DNA of 64,000 nucleotides from Streptomyces althioticus (lineage in GTDB: Bacteria > Actinomycetota > Actinomycetes > Streptomycetales > Streptomycetaceae), in assembly GCA_014649355.1 (NCBI GenBank), contig BMSW01000016.1:62001-126000 (forward strand). The letters are read 5' to 3'. Within the stretch, counting starts at the first letter, position 1, and the number at the start of each line of letters is the position of its first letter. The notes beneath the pieces were generated by a model. It did no database searches, had not been told where the DNA came from, and saw nothing but the letters and a program-made list of their open reading frames with translations. Positions 63,551-64,000 of the stretch are shown here, piece by piece. A program made the translations under genes and the position numbers.

Positions 63551-64000
63551 GCGGTTTCCTCGCCGGACTGCTCGTCGCCGTGCTGCCCCTGCTGGCCGCC
63601 GGCTTCTGGCTGGGGCGGCGCACGGCACGGCCCGCGAGCCTCGCCGGACTGGGCACCCCCGTCGAGCACGCCACGTTCGAGACCCTGCACACCGCCTCGC
63701 TGGCCACGCCCCCGCTGCGGGCCGGGCTCACCGAGGAGACCGCCCGCAAGTCGGCCCGCAAGCTGCGCTCCCTCCTCGGCACGGACGCCCTGTGCCTCAC
63801 CGACCGCGAGCAGGTCCTCGTCTGGGACGGCGTCGGCGCCCACCACCGCACCGAGATCATGGAGCGCCTCACCGGACCGCTGGACACCGGCCGCGGCGAG
63901 GCGTTCCCGCTGACCTGCGACACCCCCGACTGCGCGGTCCGCTGGGCGGTGGTCGCCCCGCTCACCGTCGACGACCGGGTGCACGGCGCGCTCGTCGCCT
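63547..64000 (+). CDS. Sensor histidine kinase, N-terminal part (3' truncated)
   Basis: ATG 63547 overlaps the symporter stop as ATGA and the frame is open to the right edge, giving 151 residues. They start M-S-G-F-L-A-G-L-L-V-A-V-L-P-L-L-A, a membrane anchor, then R-K-S-A-R-K-L-R-S-L-L-G-T-D-A-L-C and V-A-P-L-T-V-D-D-R-V-H-G-A-L-V, which look like a GAF sensor. By family logic this is a LytS-type kinase partnering the LytTR regulator at 60671, with the catalytic part beyond the window. The kinase domain itself is not visible, so this rests on context. Confidence 0.7.
   Translation, partial: MSGFLAGLLVAVLPLLAAGFWLGRRTARPASLAGLGTPVEHATFETLHTASLATPPLRAGLTEETARKSARKLRSLLGTDALCLTDREQVLVWDGVGAHHRTEIMERLTGPLDTGRGEAFPLTCDTPDCAVRWAVVAPLTVDDRVHGALVA

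Noticed and set aside
60656..63628. A 990-codon open frame on the minus strand opposite the symporter operon
   Set aside because: It is low-complexity G/E/V/R-rich translation caused by G/C-biased third positions of the real plus-strand genes, with no family motifs and no ribosome-binding site.

Overview
The window is about 72% G+C by eye, with strong G/C preference at third codon positions, frequent GTG and TTG starts, many start-stop overlaps and very short spacers. Together with the families present (SpoIIE-type phosphatases with PAS/GAF/HATPase domains, DUF397 plus DUF5753-type XRE pairs, an ECF41 sigma factor, an NlpC/P60 gene behind a ydaO-type riboswitch, tripeptidyl aminopeptidase Tap, and urease ordered A-B-C-F-G-D without ureE) this points to a chromosomal segment of a Streptomyces or very close relative. 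From memory the order urease-tap, bioABDF, rocD and purB resembles the region around SCO1220-SCO1290 of S. coelicolor; that is recall, not a search. I see no rRNA, tRNA, CRISPR array, transposase, integrase or antibiotic cluster. It reads as ordinary core-arm chromosome with small accessory insertions.

Layout. 1-5.7 kb: end of an acyltransferase, XRE-cupin regulator, YbaK-type deacylase, PobA hydroxylase, CoA-binding protein, a catalytically degenerate cysteinyl-tRNA-synthetase-like protein coupled to a SixA-type phosphatase, an unrecognised small protein and a YigZ/IMPACT protein. 5.8-10 kb: the SbcD-SbcC nuclease pair. 10-16 kb: two Lrp/AsnC regulators, each divergent from a likely target (a rhodanese, a methionine-gamma-lyase-type PLP enzyme), with an Imm21-like protein, an SDR and a DUF885 peptidase-like protein. 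16-21 kb: ACT-GNAT protein, Tat-exported PhoD phosphatase with a possible PHO box, alpha/beta hydrolase and ECF41 sigma factor. 21-27 kb: GntR and ROK regulators, a NarL-type two-component system divergent from an ABC exporter. 27-34 kb: Mug, PurB, SGNH hydrolase, two coupled CBS-domain membrane proteins, GNAT, and a ribbon-helix-helix/Fic-like toxin-antitoxin pair. 34-39.3 kb: methyltransferase and the biotin genes bioB-bioA-bioD opposite bioF.

39.4-45.7 kb: DUF397/XRE/ATPase regulatory trio, NlpC/P60 protein under a c-di-AMP riboswitch, a ClpP homologue lacking its catalytic Ser and His with a coupled 101-residue partner, an orphan Phd-type antitoxin, and a TetR repressor divergent from an ABC-2-like membrane protein with two near-identical operators. 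45.7-50.7 kb: urease operon behind a GlnR-like box, interrupted between ureF and ureG by two copies of a 45-bp repeat. 50.8-57.7 kb: Tap, PlsC-type acyltransferase, RpiB-like isomerase and two SpoIIE phosphatases. 57.9-60.5 kb: ddaH-rocD arginine-derivative catabolism with its AsnC regulator. 60.7 kb to the edge: LytTR response regulator, DUF485 protein, sodium/solute symporter and the start of the matching sensor kinase.

Many regulators sit next to their presumed targets with palindromes in the shared gap, and about a dozen genes appear leaderless (a TAnnnT-like box 6-9 nt before the start codon). The least ordinary items are the ClpP pseudo-protease operon, the Fic-like toxin with a degenerate motif, the CysRS-like/SixA pair, the riboswitch whose 3' end contains the ribosome-binding site, and a 23-bp tandem repeat that carries the stop codon of a phosphatase gene. 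No positions rest on database searches; all family calls come from reading motifs.
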